A stretch of 64,000 bases of DNA, from assembly GCA_034007705.1 (NCBI GenBank), contig JAVEQK010000003.1:156070-220069 (forward strand). Reading direction: 5' to 3'. Numbering within the stretch: the first letter of the stretch is position 1; the number at the start of each line of letters is the position of its first letter. Position numbers and translations under genes: made by a program. The stretch comes from UBA10518 sp022837185. GTDB lineage: Bacteria; Desulfobacterota; Desulfobulbia; Desulfobulbales; Desulfobulbaceae. The notes under the pieces are model-generated. The model searched no databases. It saw only the letters and a program-made list of their open reading frames with translations, and was not told the DNA's origin. Of the stretch, positions 1 through 8,954 are shown one piece after another.

Positions 1-385
1 TGTACACGTCGAGGTCGTCACCGAACACATCCTGGATTTTGGGATGGTTGATCAGGTCCTCGACGATGAACTGGGTGATATAGAGGCTGAGGATATTGGG
101 ATCCTGGGAGATCGACCGTATGGGCGCGACCTTGAACTGCATGTCGAATTCATCCATGTCGATCATTTTTTTCAGCTGGTTTTCGATGGTTTCCCGGATG
201 GCCCGATCGGAATTGGTCTCGATGATATGTTCGTCGATGAGACGCTGCACCAGGGTGGTGGATAGTTCGGCGGCGTTGTCCCGTGCCTTGACAAGCATGT
301 ACCGCCGTTCCTTTTCCCGTTTGCGGTCAATGGCATTGATTGTTTTATTGGTCGCATTGTTGGGACTGATATGGGAACGAGACAT
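1..385 (-). CDS. conserved hypothetical protein, 3' end outside window
   Basis: The minus-strand frame opens with ATG at 383-385, about 6 bases after a good AGGAGA ribosome site, and is still open at base 1, so only the first 128 residues are present. The protein has no signal peptide or membrane segment, carries a strongly basic patch near residues 22-29 (RKREKERR) and then looks like a charged helical cytoplasmic protein. I do not recognise a family. It transcribes in the same direction as the glucan phosphorylase upstream of it, separated by 91 bases that hold a plausible promoter of its own. Confidence 0.7.
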   Translation of the reverse strand, partial: MSRSHISPNNATNKTINAIDRKREKERRYMLVKARDNAAELSTTLVQRLIDEHIIETNSDRAIRETIENQLKKMIDMDEFDMQFKVAPIRSISQDPNILSLYITQFIVEDLINHPKIQDVFGDDLDVY

Positions 386-436
386 TCTCTTCTCCTGTAC
401 TCGATTTTGGCGCGCCCGGTCGGCCCGAAATTTATA

Positions 437-465
437 TATGTATCAGGAAATGGCCTGAAATTCAA
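437..465 (-). promoter_or_regulatory. putative sigma-70 promoter for the 385-1 gene
   Basis: On the minus strand TTGAAT (460-465) and TACATA (437-442) are separated by exactly 17 bases and lie about 50 bases upstream of the ATG at 385, in the only AT-rich stretch of the gap. Seen by eye; no transcription evidence. Confidence 0.4.
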
Positions 466-476
466 TGAAATGAAGT

Positions 477-2687
477 TCAGGGCCGGTTATTTTTGAACTC
501 GCTCTGATACAGCCGCCTGTACTCCTCCATCTGGCGCTCAACGTCGGGCTCAAGCCGCAGGCAGTACTTGGAAACATATTCGGCGATCATCCTGTGCGTG
601 TTGAAAATGGGAACGTTCAACGTCAGGTTGTTGACCGCCTTGTCGAGATACTGTTCGGGCTCTTCATAGAAGGTATGGAGAATTTCGGGCAGCAGGGAGT
701 AAAAGGAGTCCGAATCCTCCTCGTAGAGGAGGGTGTCGGCCGATTCGCTCATGTCCGCATCTTCCACCGGCCCTTCGTAGCCGAATTTCCACCCGGTCAG
801 GCCGTCGTGGTATCCCTCCACCCACCAGCCGTCCATCACGCTGATGTTGGGCACCCCGTTCATGGCGGCTTTCATTCCGCTGGTGCCGCTCGCTTCCAGC
901 GGTCGCTTGGGACTGTTCAGCCAGGCATGGGTGCCGGAAACCATCATTTTGGCGATGGCCATGTCGTAGCCGGGGATAAAGACCAGTTTGGCCAGGCCCT
1001 TGCTCCGTTCATACAGCTCTTCCTGGTTGTCGACGATCAGCTTGAGAACGGATTTGCCCGGCTCATCCTGGGGATGGGCCTTGCCGGCGAAGATAAAGTT
1101 GACCTTCCGGTTCTTCTCCAGGAGGATGTCCGCCAGGGCGGCCATATCATCGAAGATGAGATCAGCCCGTTTATAGGTGGAAAAGCGGCGGGCGAAACCG
1201 ATGGTGTACACCCCGGGGTGAAGGAACCCGTCGTCAATGCTGGAGAGATAGTTGGGCGGTTCGATCCAGGTTTCCGCCATCTGGGTTCGATGCAGAATCA
1301 GCATCCGGTTGATGTATTCGATCAGCAGGGCATTGTCGCGCTCCCACGCCTCGCGGAGCTGCCGGCGGAAAAGAGGGTCGCCGGCCAGATCGGAGCGGGA
1401 AAAGCTGCCCGGATCATTGCGCCAGTCGTTGAGCTGGGTAAAGGCGTCGAAGACCCGGCAGCGGTTTTCGCTGACCCAGGTCCCGGGATGGACACCGTTG
1501 GTGATGGCGCCGATTTTCTCGGCGAAGGCGGGAAACTGGCGCCGGGTGACGTCGCGGTGCAGGCGGCTGACGCTGTTGACGGCCCTGTTGATCCGCATGG
1601 CCATCGAGGTGAAATTGTAGTCGTTGGGAAAATCGCTGTCCTGGGCCAGCAGGTCGAGAATTTTCGTGCAGCCCTTGCGGGTGATCTGGGCATAGAGAGA
1701 ACGCGCGAAGCGGTCATGTCCTGCCTTGACCGGGGTGTGGATGGTGTAGACCAGCCGGTCGCCCACCCTGTCGGCTGCGGCCAGGATATCCCTGTCGGTC
1801 ATCCGTTCCTCGAAGTCAGGTCCGAGAAGGGCTTCAAGCTCCCGCATCATGAGATGGAGGGTGACGGTGATTCCGTGCTGTTCGTTCAGGTGAATGGTAC
1901 GGGCGGTGAAGCCGAGCTTTTCCATGAGCGGCAGAATGCCCGAACCGAGCATGCGGCGCTGGTTGGCCTTGATCAGGGGCGTTTTGGCGCTGTAGAGCTG
2001 TCTCGAGGCTTCGTGGATCCAGGGCGGGGCGGAAGGGTCCCCATAATCCAGGAGAAATTCGGGGACAAAGTAATCGAGCCGCTCGTTGATCTCCATTTTC
2101 ATCCAGACCTGGGCCTTGACCTCGACCATTTCGCCGCCGGCCCAGAAAAACGGAACAGGTACAGTCAGCGGGGTGCCCGGAGCTCCCGGCTCCCGCAGTT
2201 GAAAAAGGGCGGGTGTTTCGCCGGGGATCCAGCGGGTGGCGTGATCGATCTGGCCGACCTTGTAATCGACCATCTGGGAAAAATAGCCTTCCCGGTACAG
2301 GAGGCTGACGGCGCACACGGGAATGTGGGTGTCGGCAAAGCTCTTGAGAGTGTCGCCGGCAAGCACTCCGAGTCCGCCGCTGTAGTTCGGGATTTTTCGC
2401 GGACCGGCAAGGTATTTGTCGATGAATTTCTGTACCAGGGGATCGGGGGATTCGGTCAGGTTCCTGGAGAGAAGGAAATCACGCACCGGGTGGTAGACAT
2501 CCGGATCGGCGCCGATTTCCATGGAAACATAGACTGCGGAATTGCCTTCAGCTTCGGACAACCGGTTCCATACCCTGTCGAACGTCGGCTGGGTCACTCC
2601 GAAAAAGGTGCCGAAATCGTTCCGGCAGACAAGATCGTCGGTCGTCTCAATGGTGTTTTTTTTTGTATCCACGCGAGTTAAGTACAA
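477..2687 (-). CDS. glgP: alpha-glucan (glycogen/starch) phosphorylase
   Basis: GT35 phosphorylase that releases glucose 1-phosphate from storage glucan using pyridoxal phosphate. The 736-residue product has the short layout of the bacterial/archaeal alpha-glucan phosphorylase subfamily rather than the ~800-residue E. coli type. The N-terminal KIPNYSGGLGVLAGD segment and the PLP-lysine segment EASGTSGMKAAMNG are clear. One oddity: the usual HLNEGH motif reads HLNEQH here. The start used is TTG at 2685-2687, which has no good ribosome site; no better start is seen before the conserved VYVSMEIG segment. It stands alone, divergent from pal. Confidence 0.9.
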   Translation of the reverse strand: MYLTRVDTKKNTIETTDDLVCRNDFGTFFGVTQPTFDRVWNRLSEAEGNSAVYVSMEIGADPDVYHPVRDFLLSRNLTESPDPLVQKFIDKYLAGPRKIPNYSGGLGVLAGDTLKSFADTHIPVCAVSLLYREGYFSQMVDYKVGQIDHATRWIPGETPALFQLREPGAPGTPLTVPVPFFWAGGEMVEVKAQVWMKMEINERLDYFVPEFLLDYGDPSAPPWIHEASRQLYSAKTPLIKANQRRMLGSGILPLMEKLGFTARTIHLNEQHGITVTLHLMMRELEALLGPDFEERMTDRDILAAADRVGDRLVYTIHTPVKAGHDRFARSLYAQITRKGCTKILDLLAQDSDFPNDYNFTSMAMRINRAVNSVSRLHRDVTRRQFPAFAEKIGAITNGVHPGTWVSENRCRVFDAFTQLNDWRNDPGSFSRSDLAGDPLFRRQLREAWERDNALLIEYINRMLILHRTQMAETWIEPPNYLSSIDDGFLHPGVYTIGFARRFSTYKRADLIFDDMAALADILLEKNRKVNFIFAGKAHPQDEPGKSVLKLIVDNQEELYERSKGLAKLVFIPGYDMAIAKMMVSGTHAWLNSPKRPLEASGTSGMKAAMNGVPNISVMDGWWVEGYHDGLTGWKFGYEGPVEDADMSESADTLLYEEDSDSFYSLLPEILHTFYEEPEQYLDKAVNNLTLNVPIFNTHRMIAEYVSKYCLRLEPDVERQMEEYRRLYQSEFKNNRP

Positions 2688-2889
2688 TAAGGGGCTTCAG
2701 ACAATGAATTGTCATTCATAAACAAAAGTTGAGTGTAGATTTCAGATAAAACTTTTGCAAGGAATTTTCTTGCCTCCAGGAAAAAAAATTTGTACCCGAG
2801 AGTAAAAAATATTGAATTTTTCATGGGAGTTTGTAAGGTATGAACAACCCTTTTTTTTTGATTACACACCTTAATAAGGAGGCAGGATT

Positions 2890-3405
2890 ATGCGGAGTCG
2901 TGGATCAATTTTTCTGGTCACTGTTCTTGTTCTGTTTTTTGGGATCATGATGGGCGGCTGCGCAAAAAAGGCGGTGGAAACCCCGGCGGCTGCGCCCAGT
3001 GATCAGGCTGCCATGGGACCGACCGAATCCCTGGAAACGGAAGCGTCGGCCATTATGGAAGGCCGGACATCGGCACCCATGCTGCCTGTGTATTTTGATT
3101 TTGACTCCTCATCAATCCGTCCCGATCAGGTTGAGCGGATTGAATTCAACGGTGATTTCCTCAAGGAAAATCCCGCAATCCGGATCAGGATAGAGGGCAA
3201 CTGCGACCCGCGCGGCACAAAAGAGTACAACCTGGCCCTTGGAGAGCGCAGGGCCCAGAGCGCCAAGCGGTATCTTGTCAACCTCGGCATCGATGAATCG
3301 AGGATGGATACCATCAGCTGGGGCGAGGAGAAGCTCCTGCTGCACGGGCATGACGAGATTTCCTGGGCCCAGAACCGCCGGGACGATTTTGTGATTATAC
3401 AGTAG
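2890..3405 (+). CDS. pal: peptidoglycan-associated lipoprotein Pal
   Basis: Outer-membrane lipoprotein with an OmpA-like peptidoglycan-binding domain, part of the Tol-Pal envelope system. A signal sequence ends in a lipobox-like MGGC (Cys24; Met at -3 is atypical). A Pro/Ala-rich linker follows, then VYFDFDSSSIRPDQ (about residues 65-78) and the signature EGNCDPRGTKEYNLALGERRA. Length 171 residues is normal. ATG 2890 follows AAGGAGG at a good distance. The other tol genes are not here; a strong terminator follows, so it is probably a single-gene unit. Confidence 0.92.
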   Translation: MRSRGSIFLVTVLVLFFGIMMGGCAKKAVETPAAAPSDQAAMGPTESLETEASAIMEGRTSAPMLPVYFDFDSSSIRPDQVERIEFNGDFLKENPAIRIRIEGNCDPRGTKEYNLALGERRAQSAKRYLVNLGIDESRMDTISWGEEKLLLHGHDEISWAQNRRDDFVIIQ

Positions 3406-3430
3406 GGGGAGCAGGGAGAGTTTTTTATCT

Positions 3431-3461
3431 CGGGAGAAGACGCGCGTCTTCTCCCGTTTTT
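3431..3461 (+). terminator. Rho-independent terminator after pal
   Basis: A perfect 13+13 base inverted repeat (3431-3456, starting CGGGAGAAGACGC) is followed at once by TTTTTGTTT. It separates pal from the skp-like gene. Confidence 0.85.
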
Positions 3462-3517
3462 GTTTGCAAAACACGGCCCTGCGGAGAACGCATCGGCCGG
3501 CATTGGAGGTGACAGTT

Positions 3518-4051
3518 GTGGGCATGACGACAAAAGGTGTTGCTCTGGCAACGGCCATTGTTTTTCTTTTTCTGGCTTTCTGGCCCCTGGGGACAGTCCT
3601 GGCTGCCGACGGGACCATTGCCGTGCTGAATCTGCGGAAGGTCTTCGCCGCTTCTGAAGTCGGCAAGAAGGCGCAGGTGGAAATGGACAAGAAAGTCAAG
3701 GAGCTGCAGGAGAAATTCAAACAGGAAGAAGATGCCCTGGTCGCCCTGCAGGATGAGATTGAAAAGAAAAGCTCGGTCTGGAACGAGGAAAAAAAGCAGG
3801 AAAAGGCCATCGAATTCCAGAAAATGCGGCGTGACCTGCGGGTCAAGCAGGAGGATGCCAATCTCGAACTCAAGAAGCTGGAGGACCAGCAGCTCAGCCC
3901 CATCCGCAAGGAGCTTGAACAGGTGATCGAGAAACTGGCCAAGGATAAGGGACTGGACATCATCCTGCCCAGCGAGGTTGTGATGTATTCCTCCGACGCC
4001 GTCGATATTACCGACGAGGTGACCAAGGCCCTCAACGCTGCCGGAAAATAA
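3518..4051 (+). CDS. OmpH/Skp family periplasmic chaperone
   Basis: Periplasmic chaperone of the OmpH/Skp family, which holds unfolded outer-membrane proteins. A cleavable signal peptide ends near VLA-ADG, followed by IAVLNLRKVFAASEVGKK and a long charged coiled coil rich in Lys and Glu (about residues 50-130), then a conserved C-terminal part. About 177 residues, usual for the family. The start chosen is GTG at 3518, eight bases after GGAGG; ATG at 3524 is an alternative, and a TTG at 3464 would add an implausible N-terminus before the signal peptide. The gene is separated from bamA and lpxD, its usual partners. Confidence 0.85.
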   Translation: MGMTTKGVALATAIVFLFLAFWPLGTVLAADGTIAVLNLRKVFAASEVGKKAQVEMDKKVKELQEKFKQEEDALVALQDEIEKKSSVWNEEKKQEKAIEFQKMRRDLRVKQEDANLELKKLEDQQLSPIRKELEQVIEKLAKDKGLDIILPSEVVMYSSDAVDITDEVTKALNAAGK

Positions 4052-4142
4052 CTGTTCCGGTTCCTTGTGCAGGGAAACGGCCGTTTCAGCCGGTCTGGAG
4101 CGGACGGAGAGGCGATTGTTTTTCAGCCGGGTTGGAGTCCTG

Positions 4143-4958
4143 TTGAATCCCCTTGATTTTCTTCGATATCTTCCCGGAACCAATTGCGGCGAATGCGGCC
4201 ACCCGTCCTGCCTTGCTTTTGCCGTTGCGGTAACCAAGGGAGGGGCTGATCCCTCCCGCTGCCCTTATATCGACCCTGCCGCCCTGGAAGGGTCGGGTGA
4301 TCAGCCGCGCGGTCAAGGTCTGGCTACGGTGGCCGGAAGTCAGCGTGAACGGGACATGGCCCTGGCAACCCATCTCCGGTCCAAAATCCGTGACCTGGAT
4401 TTCGCCGCCCTGGCTGTCCGGATCGGGGCTGATCCGGCGCCTGAACAACCCGATTGCCTGCATTTCCAGTATCTGGGCCGCCGCGTGGAAATCAGCCGCG
4501 ACACCCTGCGGATGGACGGTCTGGAACCGGTTGATCCCCGGGACCTTATTCTGTTGTATAATTACCTGTCGTCCCGGGGCGGACCGGCGCCGCGGTGCAC
4601 CTGGGTCGGCCTGGAAAGCCTGCCCAATTCCATTTCCAAGGTCCGCACCCTTGCCGCCTATTGCGAGCAGCCGCTGGCTCGGCGATTCAAGGGGTGTGGC
4701 AACCGGCTGGCCGATGTGTGCGGCCGGCTGGGCCCGCGGCCGGCGCCGGAAGATGCTTCCGCCGATTTCGGGGCCGTTATCCCGGTTTTGCCGCATGTCC
4801 CGCTCTGCCTTCTGTTCTGGGACGAAGCGCCGGAAGAGGGTTTTGACAGCAGGGTCAAAGTCCTTGTCGATGAGCGGGTCCTTGATTTCCTTGATCTGGA
4901 ATCGCTGGTATTCGCCGCCGAGCGGATGGCCGAGCGGTTGATGGAGCTTGACGCGTGA
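4143..4958 (+). CDS. 4Fe-4S domain protein with DUF3786-like domain
   Basis: A short N-terminal iron-sulphur segment has TNCGECGHPSCLAFA plus a downstream Cys (RCPYID), the four-cysteine pattern found in RnfB- and CdhE-type 4Fe-4S domains. It is followed by about 200 residues resembling DUF3786. Function is unknown; a cytoplasmic electron-transfer or cofactor role is only inference. Conserved sequence starts at LLNPLDFLRYLP, so I used TTG 4143, which has GGAG five bases upstream; TTG codons at 4116 and 4065 are in frame and possible. The stop overlaps the GTG of rfaE1 by four bases (GTGA), indicating translational coupling. Confidence 0.75.
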   Translation: MNPLDFLRYLPGTNCGECGHPSCLAFAVAVTKGGADPSRCPYIDPAALEGSGDQPRGQGLATVAGSQRERDMALATHLRSKIRDLDFAALAVRIGADPAPEQPDCLHFQYLGRRVEISRDTLRMDGLEPVDPRDLILLYNYLSSRGGPAPRCTWVGLESLPNSISKVRTLAAYCEQPLARRFKGCGNRLADVCGRLGPRPAPEDASADFGAVIPVLPHVPLCLLFWDEAPEEGFDSRVKVLVDERVLDFLDLESLVFAAERMAERLMELDA

Positions 4959-5971
4959 CCGCCATTGACAATCTCCTGGAGGCCGTCGGCCGGTTTGAGC
5001 AGACCAACATTCTGGTGATCGGCGATGTCATCGTCGATCAGTTCATCTGGGGCACGGTGACCCGTATTTCTCCCGAAGCTCCGGTACCGGTGGTGAACGT
5101 CAACCGGGAAGAGCTGCTTCTCGGGGGCAGCGCCAACGTCCTCAAAAACATCTATTCCCTCGGGGGGCGGGGGGCGTTGTGCGGGGTCATCGGCTCAGAT
5201 CTCATGGGTGACAAGCTCGTGGAGCTGGTGCGGGACCTGCCTGCCCCGGTTCAGGGTCTGGTGCGGGGGGAGCGGCCGACCACCGTCAAGAGCCGGGTTG
5301 TGGCCCAGGGGCAGCAGGTGGTCAGGTTTGACCGGGAGGAAAGGGGCATCCCGTCCAGGAAGACACTGGAGGCGATGATTGCCTACCTGGGGCAGCATCT
5401 CCATGAATTTGACGCGGTCATCGTTTCCGATTACTCCAAGGGGGTGGTGAACGAATCACTGATGATTCGACTGCATCAGCTCCGGCGTGAGAGAGATACC
5501 GGCGGGGGACGAAAATTACCGCTCATCGTCGATCCCAAGCCGGTGAATCTGCACCGGTTTGTCGGGGCCACGGTCATCACGCCCAACAACCTTGAGGCAA
5601 GCATGATGAGCGGCATGGAAATCCGCGATGAACAGCAGCTCCTGGCGGCGTCACGGCATATCCGGGAAGAAATAGATTGCGAGGCGGTGTTGATTACCCG
5701 CGGTGAGGCGGGCATGACCCTGCTGGAGGGAGACGACCGGCTGGTGACCATCCCCACCACCGCCAAGGAGGTTTTTGACGTGACCGGGGCCGGGGATACC
5801 GTTGCGGCGACACTGGCCCTGGGTCTGGCCTCGGGCTGTTCCATGCGGGATGCGGCTGTCCTGGCGAATCACGCTGCCGGAATCGTTGTCGGCAAAGTGG
5901 GCACCGCCTCGGTCAGCCGCGCTGAACTGCGCGAGGCTTTGCAGTCGGGAGTCAGGACAAGGGGGAAATAG
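4955..5971 (+). CDS. rfaE1: D-glycero-beta-D-manno-heptose-7-phosphate kinase (RfaE1)
   Basis: PfkB-family sugar kinase acting in ADP-heptose synthesis for the lipopolysaccharide core. The 338 residues match the kinase half of HldE only, so the adenylyltransferase must be encoded elsewhere (RfaE1/RfaE2 split). Visible motifs are SPEAPVPVVNV near the N-terminus, LGGSANVLKNI, and the C-terminal anion-hole motif GAGDTVAATLALG containing the catalytic Asp. GTG start overlaps the preceding stop. The next gene starts one base after its stop, so rfaE1-yicC-remA-like-gmk form one tight unit. Confidence 0.9.
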   Translation: MTAIDNLLEAVGRFEQTNILVIGDVIVDQFIWGTVTRISPEAPVPVVNVNREELLLGGSANVLKNIYSLGGRGALCGVIGSDLMGDKLVELVRDLPAPVQGLVRGERPTTVKSRVVAQGQQVVRFDREERGIPSRKTLEAMIAYLGQHLHEFDAVIVSDYSKGVVNESLMIRLHQLRRERDTGGGRKLPLIVDPKPVNLHRFVGATVITPNNLEASMMSGMEIRDEQQLLAASRHIREEIDCEAVLITRGEAGMTLLEGDDRLVTIPTTAKEVFDVTGAGDTVAATLALGLASGCSMRDAAVLANHAAGIVVGKVGTASVSRAELREALQSGVRTRGK

Positions 5972-6853
5972 ATGCGGCCAAGAAGCATGACCGGTTTCGG
6001 CCGGGGAGAAATGACCTTCGGTGATCGGACATGGATCGCCGAGGTGCGGACCGTCAATCACCGCTACCTGGACCAGCGGATCACCCTGCCCAGGGCGTTT
6101 GGCGCTCTCGAGGACCGGGTGCGGAAGATCATCGCCTCCAATCATGCCCGCGGCAGGGTGGACGTCACCCTTCAGCCGGCGGGCAATACCGGCACAGTCC
6201 CTCTGTTGTCCCTGAATACCGACCTTGCCCGTCAATATCACTCCTGCCTGATGAAGTTGAGATCCGAGCTGAACATTGCCTCGCAGATAGAACTGGACCA
6301 TATGCTCACTTTCGGCGACATCATTGACCGGGAGGAGCAGAATCCTGATTTTGACCGGGAGTGGAAGGTCCTCTGCGGAGCTCTGGACATCGCCATCAAT
6401 GAGTGCTGCCTGATGAGGGAACAGGAGGGAAAAGCCCTCAAGGAGGAGCTGCTGGACCGCCTCGAGGATTTTTCCGGCTGCCTTGACAGACTTGCCGCCA
6501 GGCTGCCGGAAATCGTCAAGGCACGGCAGAAGGAATTGTGGGAGCGGTTCGACAACCTGTTGGCGGGCCTGGACATCGATCCTGTCCGCCTGACCCAGGA
6601 AGCGGCCATCATGGCGGACAAGGCCGACGTGACGGAGGAACTGGTCCGGCTGCGGAGCCATATTTCCCAGTTCGCCGCCTTCCTGGACAGTACCGAACCA
6701 ATCGGTCGGCGCCTGGATTTTCTGCTGCAGGAATTTCTGCGGGAGGTCAACACGATTGCCTCAAAGGTTTCCAGCGCGGAAACGGCCCACCTGGCGGTGG
6801 AGCTGAAAAACGAAATTGAGAAAATGCGTGAACAGGTTCAGAATATTGAATGA
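5972..6853 (+). CDS. yicC: YicC family endoribonuclease
   Basis: Member of the YicC/YloC family, whose E. coli member is an endoribonuclease linked to small-RNA turnover. The hallmark N-terminus MRPRSMTGFGRGE, the VNHRYLD segment and the C-terminal LDFLLQEFLREVNTIASK region are all present, and 293 residues is the family length. No signal peptide, so cytoplasmic. Its position directly before a RemA-like gene and gmk is the common order in many bacteria. The stop overlaps a possible ATG (6850) of the next frame. Confidence 0.9.
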   Translation: MRPRSMTGFGRGEMTFGDRTWIAEVRTVNHRYLDQRITLPRAFGALEDRVRKIIASNHARGRVDVTLQPAGNTGTVPLLSLNTDLARQYHSCLMKLRSELNIASQIELDHMLTFGDIIDREEQNPDFDREWKVLCGALDIAINECCLMREQEGKALKEELLDRLEDFSGCLDRLAARLPEIVKARQKELWERFDNLLAGLDIDPVRLTQEAAIMADKADVTEELVRLRSHISQFAAFLDSTEPIGRRLDFLLQEFLREVNTIASKVSSAETAHLAVELKNEIEKMREQVQNIE

Positions 6854-6885
6854 CTCTGAGGAGTTGTTCGGGAGTCGGGGGAAAG

Positions 6886-7179
6886 ATGGACAGCAGGCTC
6901 ATTAATGTAGGTTTCGGCAACGCGGTGAAGATCAATCGAATACTGGCGGTTGTTAATCCGGGTTCCTCTCCCATCAGAAAATTAAAAGAGGAGGCCCGCA
7001 AGGAAAAAAAACTCATCGATGTGACCGAAGGACGGCGGACCAGGGCCATTATCCTCCTCGATACCGGCCACCTGATCCTCTCCTCGGTCCAGCCGGAAAC
7101 GATCAGCCAGCGATTTGCCCTGCTGGCCGAGGAACAGAGCAACCCGGGCAGGATGCCTGCCGGGAGCGGCAAGGAGTAG
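6886..7179 (+). CDS. RemA-like regulatory protein (DUF370)
   Basis: Small protein of the DUF370/RemA family. In Bacillus RemA is a DNA-binding activator of extracellular matrix genes; in deltaproteobacteria the role is not known. Conserved family sequence begins at MDSRLINVGFGNAV, so ATG 6886 (after GGGGAAAG) is preferred over the in-frame ATG 6850, which would overlap yicC. The segment VTEGRRTRAIILLDTGHLILSS is typical. About 97 residues. Gene order yicC-DUF370-gmk is widely conserved and supports the call. Confidence 0.85.
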   Translation: MDSRLINVGFGNAVKINRILAVVNPGSSPIRKLKEEARKEKKLIDVTEGRRTRAIILLDTGHLILSSVQPETISQRFALLAEEQSNPGRMPAGSGKE

Positions 7180-7193
7180 AGCGGGAGAGCGGG

Positions 7194-7802
7194 TTGGGCG
7201 GGGGCATACTGTTCGTCGTTTCGGCTCCGTCGGGCGGCGGCAAGACAACCATTCTGAAAAAGGTGATGGCCGAGCTGCCCGGCCTGGTCTTTTCGGTGTC
7301 CTGCACCACCAGAGCGCCCCGGCCGGGGGAACGGGACGGGCGCGACTACCATTTCATCAGCCGGGAGGCCTTTGCGGAGATCCGTTCCCGGCACCCCTCC
7401 GGCTTCCTTGAATGGGCCGAAGTCCATGGCAATCTCTACGGCACCGGCAGGGAGCAGGTGGAGCGCCTGCTGGGCGCCGGCAAGGACGTCGTACTTGACA
7501 TCGACGTGCAGGGGGCCATGCAGGTGCGAAAGACATCGGCCCCGGTTCTGATCTTTATCGCTCCCCCCTCTCCCGCCGAACTCGAGGCCAGGCTGCGCAA
7601 GCGGGGGACCGAGTCCGGGTCGGCCATTGGCCTGCGCCTGGAAAACGCCCGCCGGGAGATGCAGTTCATGGATCAATACGATTACCTGATCATCAATGAC
7701 CGTTTGACCGATGCGGTGGATTGCCTGCGGGCCATTGTCGTGGCCGAACGCTGCCGCCGGCGCCGTTCGCTCTCCGGTCTGCCTGTGCGGACGGAGTTCT
7801 GA
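7194..7802 (+). CDS. gmk: guanylate kinase
   Basis: Converts GMP and ATP to GDP and ADP. The P-loop SAPSGGGKTT lies at residues 10-19 (GPSGAGKST in many homologues), followed by SCTTRAPRPGERDGRDYHF, the GMP-binding region, and the IDVQGAMQVR segment. The 202 residues match the family. TTG 7194 is the start because the conserved ILFVVSAPSG strand follows at once. It is in the rfaE1-yicC-remA-like unit, 14 bases after the previous stop. Confidence 0.93.
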   Translation: MGGGILFVVSAPSGGGKTTILKKVMAELPGLVFSVSCTTRAPRPGERDGRDYHFISREAFAEIRSRHPSGFLEWAEVHGNLYGTGREQVERLLGAGKDVVLDIDVQGAMQVRKTSAPVLIFIAPPSPAELEARLRKRGTESGSAIGLRLENARREMQFMDQYDYLIINDRLTDAVDCLRAIVVAERCRRRRSLSGLPVRTEF

Positions 7803-7914
7803 CAATGGTGGCTGCGAACGCCGCCGAATCGGTTGTCCGGACCGCCCGCCCTCGTCCGGCTGTTTTGCCGGGCCGCCCATGGACCCCCCCGTCCGGCCGG
7901 GAAGTGATGGCGCA

Positions 7915-8730
7915 ATGAAGAAGTACGCGAGGCACCAGCCGGCGCAGCGAACTGCGCCGGACCGGGAAAGCGGGCTCGAGGCAGCCGGAATAATCTGGGG
8001 GCTGAACCCGGTGCGGGAGGCCCTTGCCCGCAATCCCCGGGGTATCAGTGAAGTGCTTGTGCAACGGGGCAAGGCCGGGCCGAAGTACCAGGAAATCATT
8101 GAACTGGCCCGCGCCAACCAGATCCGTCTCCGCTTTGTCGACCCGGGCAGGCTCGGTGTTTCCGCCCGGCAAAGGCACCAGGGTGTCGCCGCCCGCCAGA
8201 CCGAGGCCCGTCTCATGTCCCTCGACGACCTGCTGGACAACGCCATGGCTTCGGCAAGCGGAGCTTTCCCGCGCCTTCTCGCCCTGGACTCCATTCAGGA
8301 CCCCCGCAACCTGGGAGCGATTTTTCGTTCCGCCGTGGCCGCCGGGTTCATGGCGGCGGTCATGACCAGGGAACGGAGCGCGCCCCTTTCCGGCACGGTG
8401 GCCGGGACATCGGCCGGAGCCGTCAGTCAGCTTCAAATCAGCCAGGTGGCCAATCTGGCCGAATCGTTGAAAGAGGTGCGCCGGAAGGGGTTCTGGATTT
8501 TCGGCGCGGTGCCGGATCAATCGGCCTTGCCGGTTTACGCGGCGGATCTGCGCGTCCCGGTCTGTCTGGTCATCGGCAGCGAGGGCAAAGGGATTCGTCC
8601 CCTGGTTCGCAAACAGTGCGATCAGCTCATTACCATCCCCATGGAGGGAGAGTTTGATTCCCTCAACGTCTCCGTCGCCGCCGGAATCGTCATGTTTGAA
8701 GTGGTTCGGCAGCAGGGGCGGACGGGATGA
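7915..8730 (+). CDS. rlmB: 23S rRNA (guanosine-2'-O)-methyltransferase RlmB
   Basis: SPOUT-class TrmH-family RNA 2'-O-methyltransferase. An N-terminal substrate-binding domain starts at IIWGLNPVREAL, and the three SPOUT motifs follow: SIQDPRNLGAIFRSA, CLVIGSEGKGIRPLV and SLNVSVAAGIVMFE. The exact target (G2251) is inferred from family resemblance. The product is 271 residues with a 25-residue polar N-terminal extension. ATG 7915 is used; ATG 7879 is an in-frame alternative. Likely the last gene of the rfaE1 unit, as repeat-filled noncoding DNA follows. Confidence 0.85.
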   Translation: MKKYARHQPAQRTAPDRESGLEAAGIIWGLNPVREALARNPRGISEVLVQRGKAGPKYQEIIELARANQIRLRFVDPGRLGVSARQRHQGVAARQTEARLMSLDDLLDNAMASASGAFPRLLALDSIQDPRNLGAIFRSAVAAGFMAAVMTRERSAPLSGTVAGTSAGAVSQLQISQVANLAESLKEVRRKGFWIFGAVPDQSALPVYAADLRVPVCLVIGSEGKGIRPLVRKQCDQLITIPMEGEFDSLNVSVAAGIVMFEVVRQQGRTG

Positions 8731-8734
8731 GGAA

Positions 8735-8766
8735 AGTTGGCAGCCAGCAGTCGGCAGTTTGCAGTC
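8735..8766 (+). repeat. dispersed repeat A, copy 1
   Basis: Bases 8738-8766 are identical to 9012-9040. The 3' 17 bases (CAGTCGGCAGTTTGCAG) also occur in reverse orientation at 16391-16407. Confidence 0.8.
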
Positions 8767-8830
8767 TGGAGCTGCCCGGCTGGCGCCGGGGGTGAGAGGG
8801 TTGAAGTGCGAGGTTTTGCTTCCAATCCGC

Positions 8831-8909
8831 CGTAGGTCGGGGTGAGCTTGCGAACCCCGACACAAAACCGCGAGAATTGTTGGAGTTCGCGAGCTCACTC
8901 CAACCTACG
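8831..8909. repeat. imperfect inverted repeat, family B
   Basis: The left arm 8831-8862 (CGTAGGTCGGGGTGAGCTTG...) pairs imperfectly with the right arm 8878-8909 (ends CACTCCAACCTACG), leaving a loop of about 15 bases. It could fold into a long hairpin in RNA from either side and may serve as a bidirectional barrier between the two convergent genes. A third half-copy lies at 8955-8987. Confidence 0.75.
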
Positions 8910-8954
8910 GGACTGCGACCTATCTGCCTGATATATCGGTGTTGTTCATGGGGT

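Noticed and set aside
594..2681. 695-residue plus-strand frame
   Set aside because: It is antisense to the glucan phosphorylase gene and matches no family.
7711..7914. longer rlmB starting inside gmk
   Set aside because: The extra residues are an out-of-frame reading of gmk and are not part of any RlmB family sequence.
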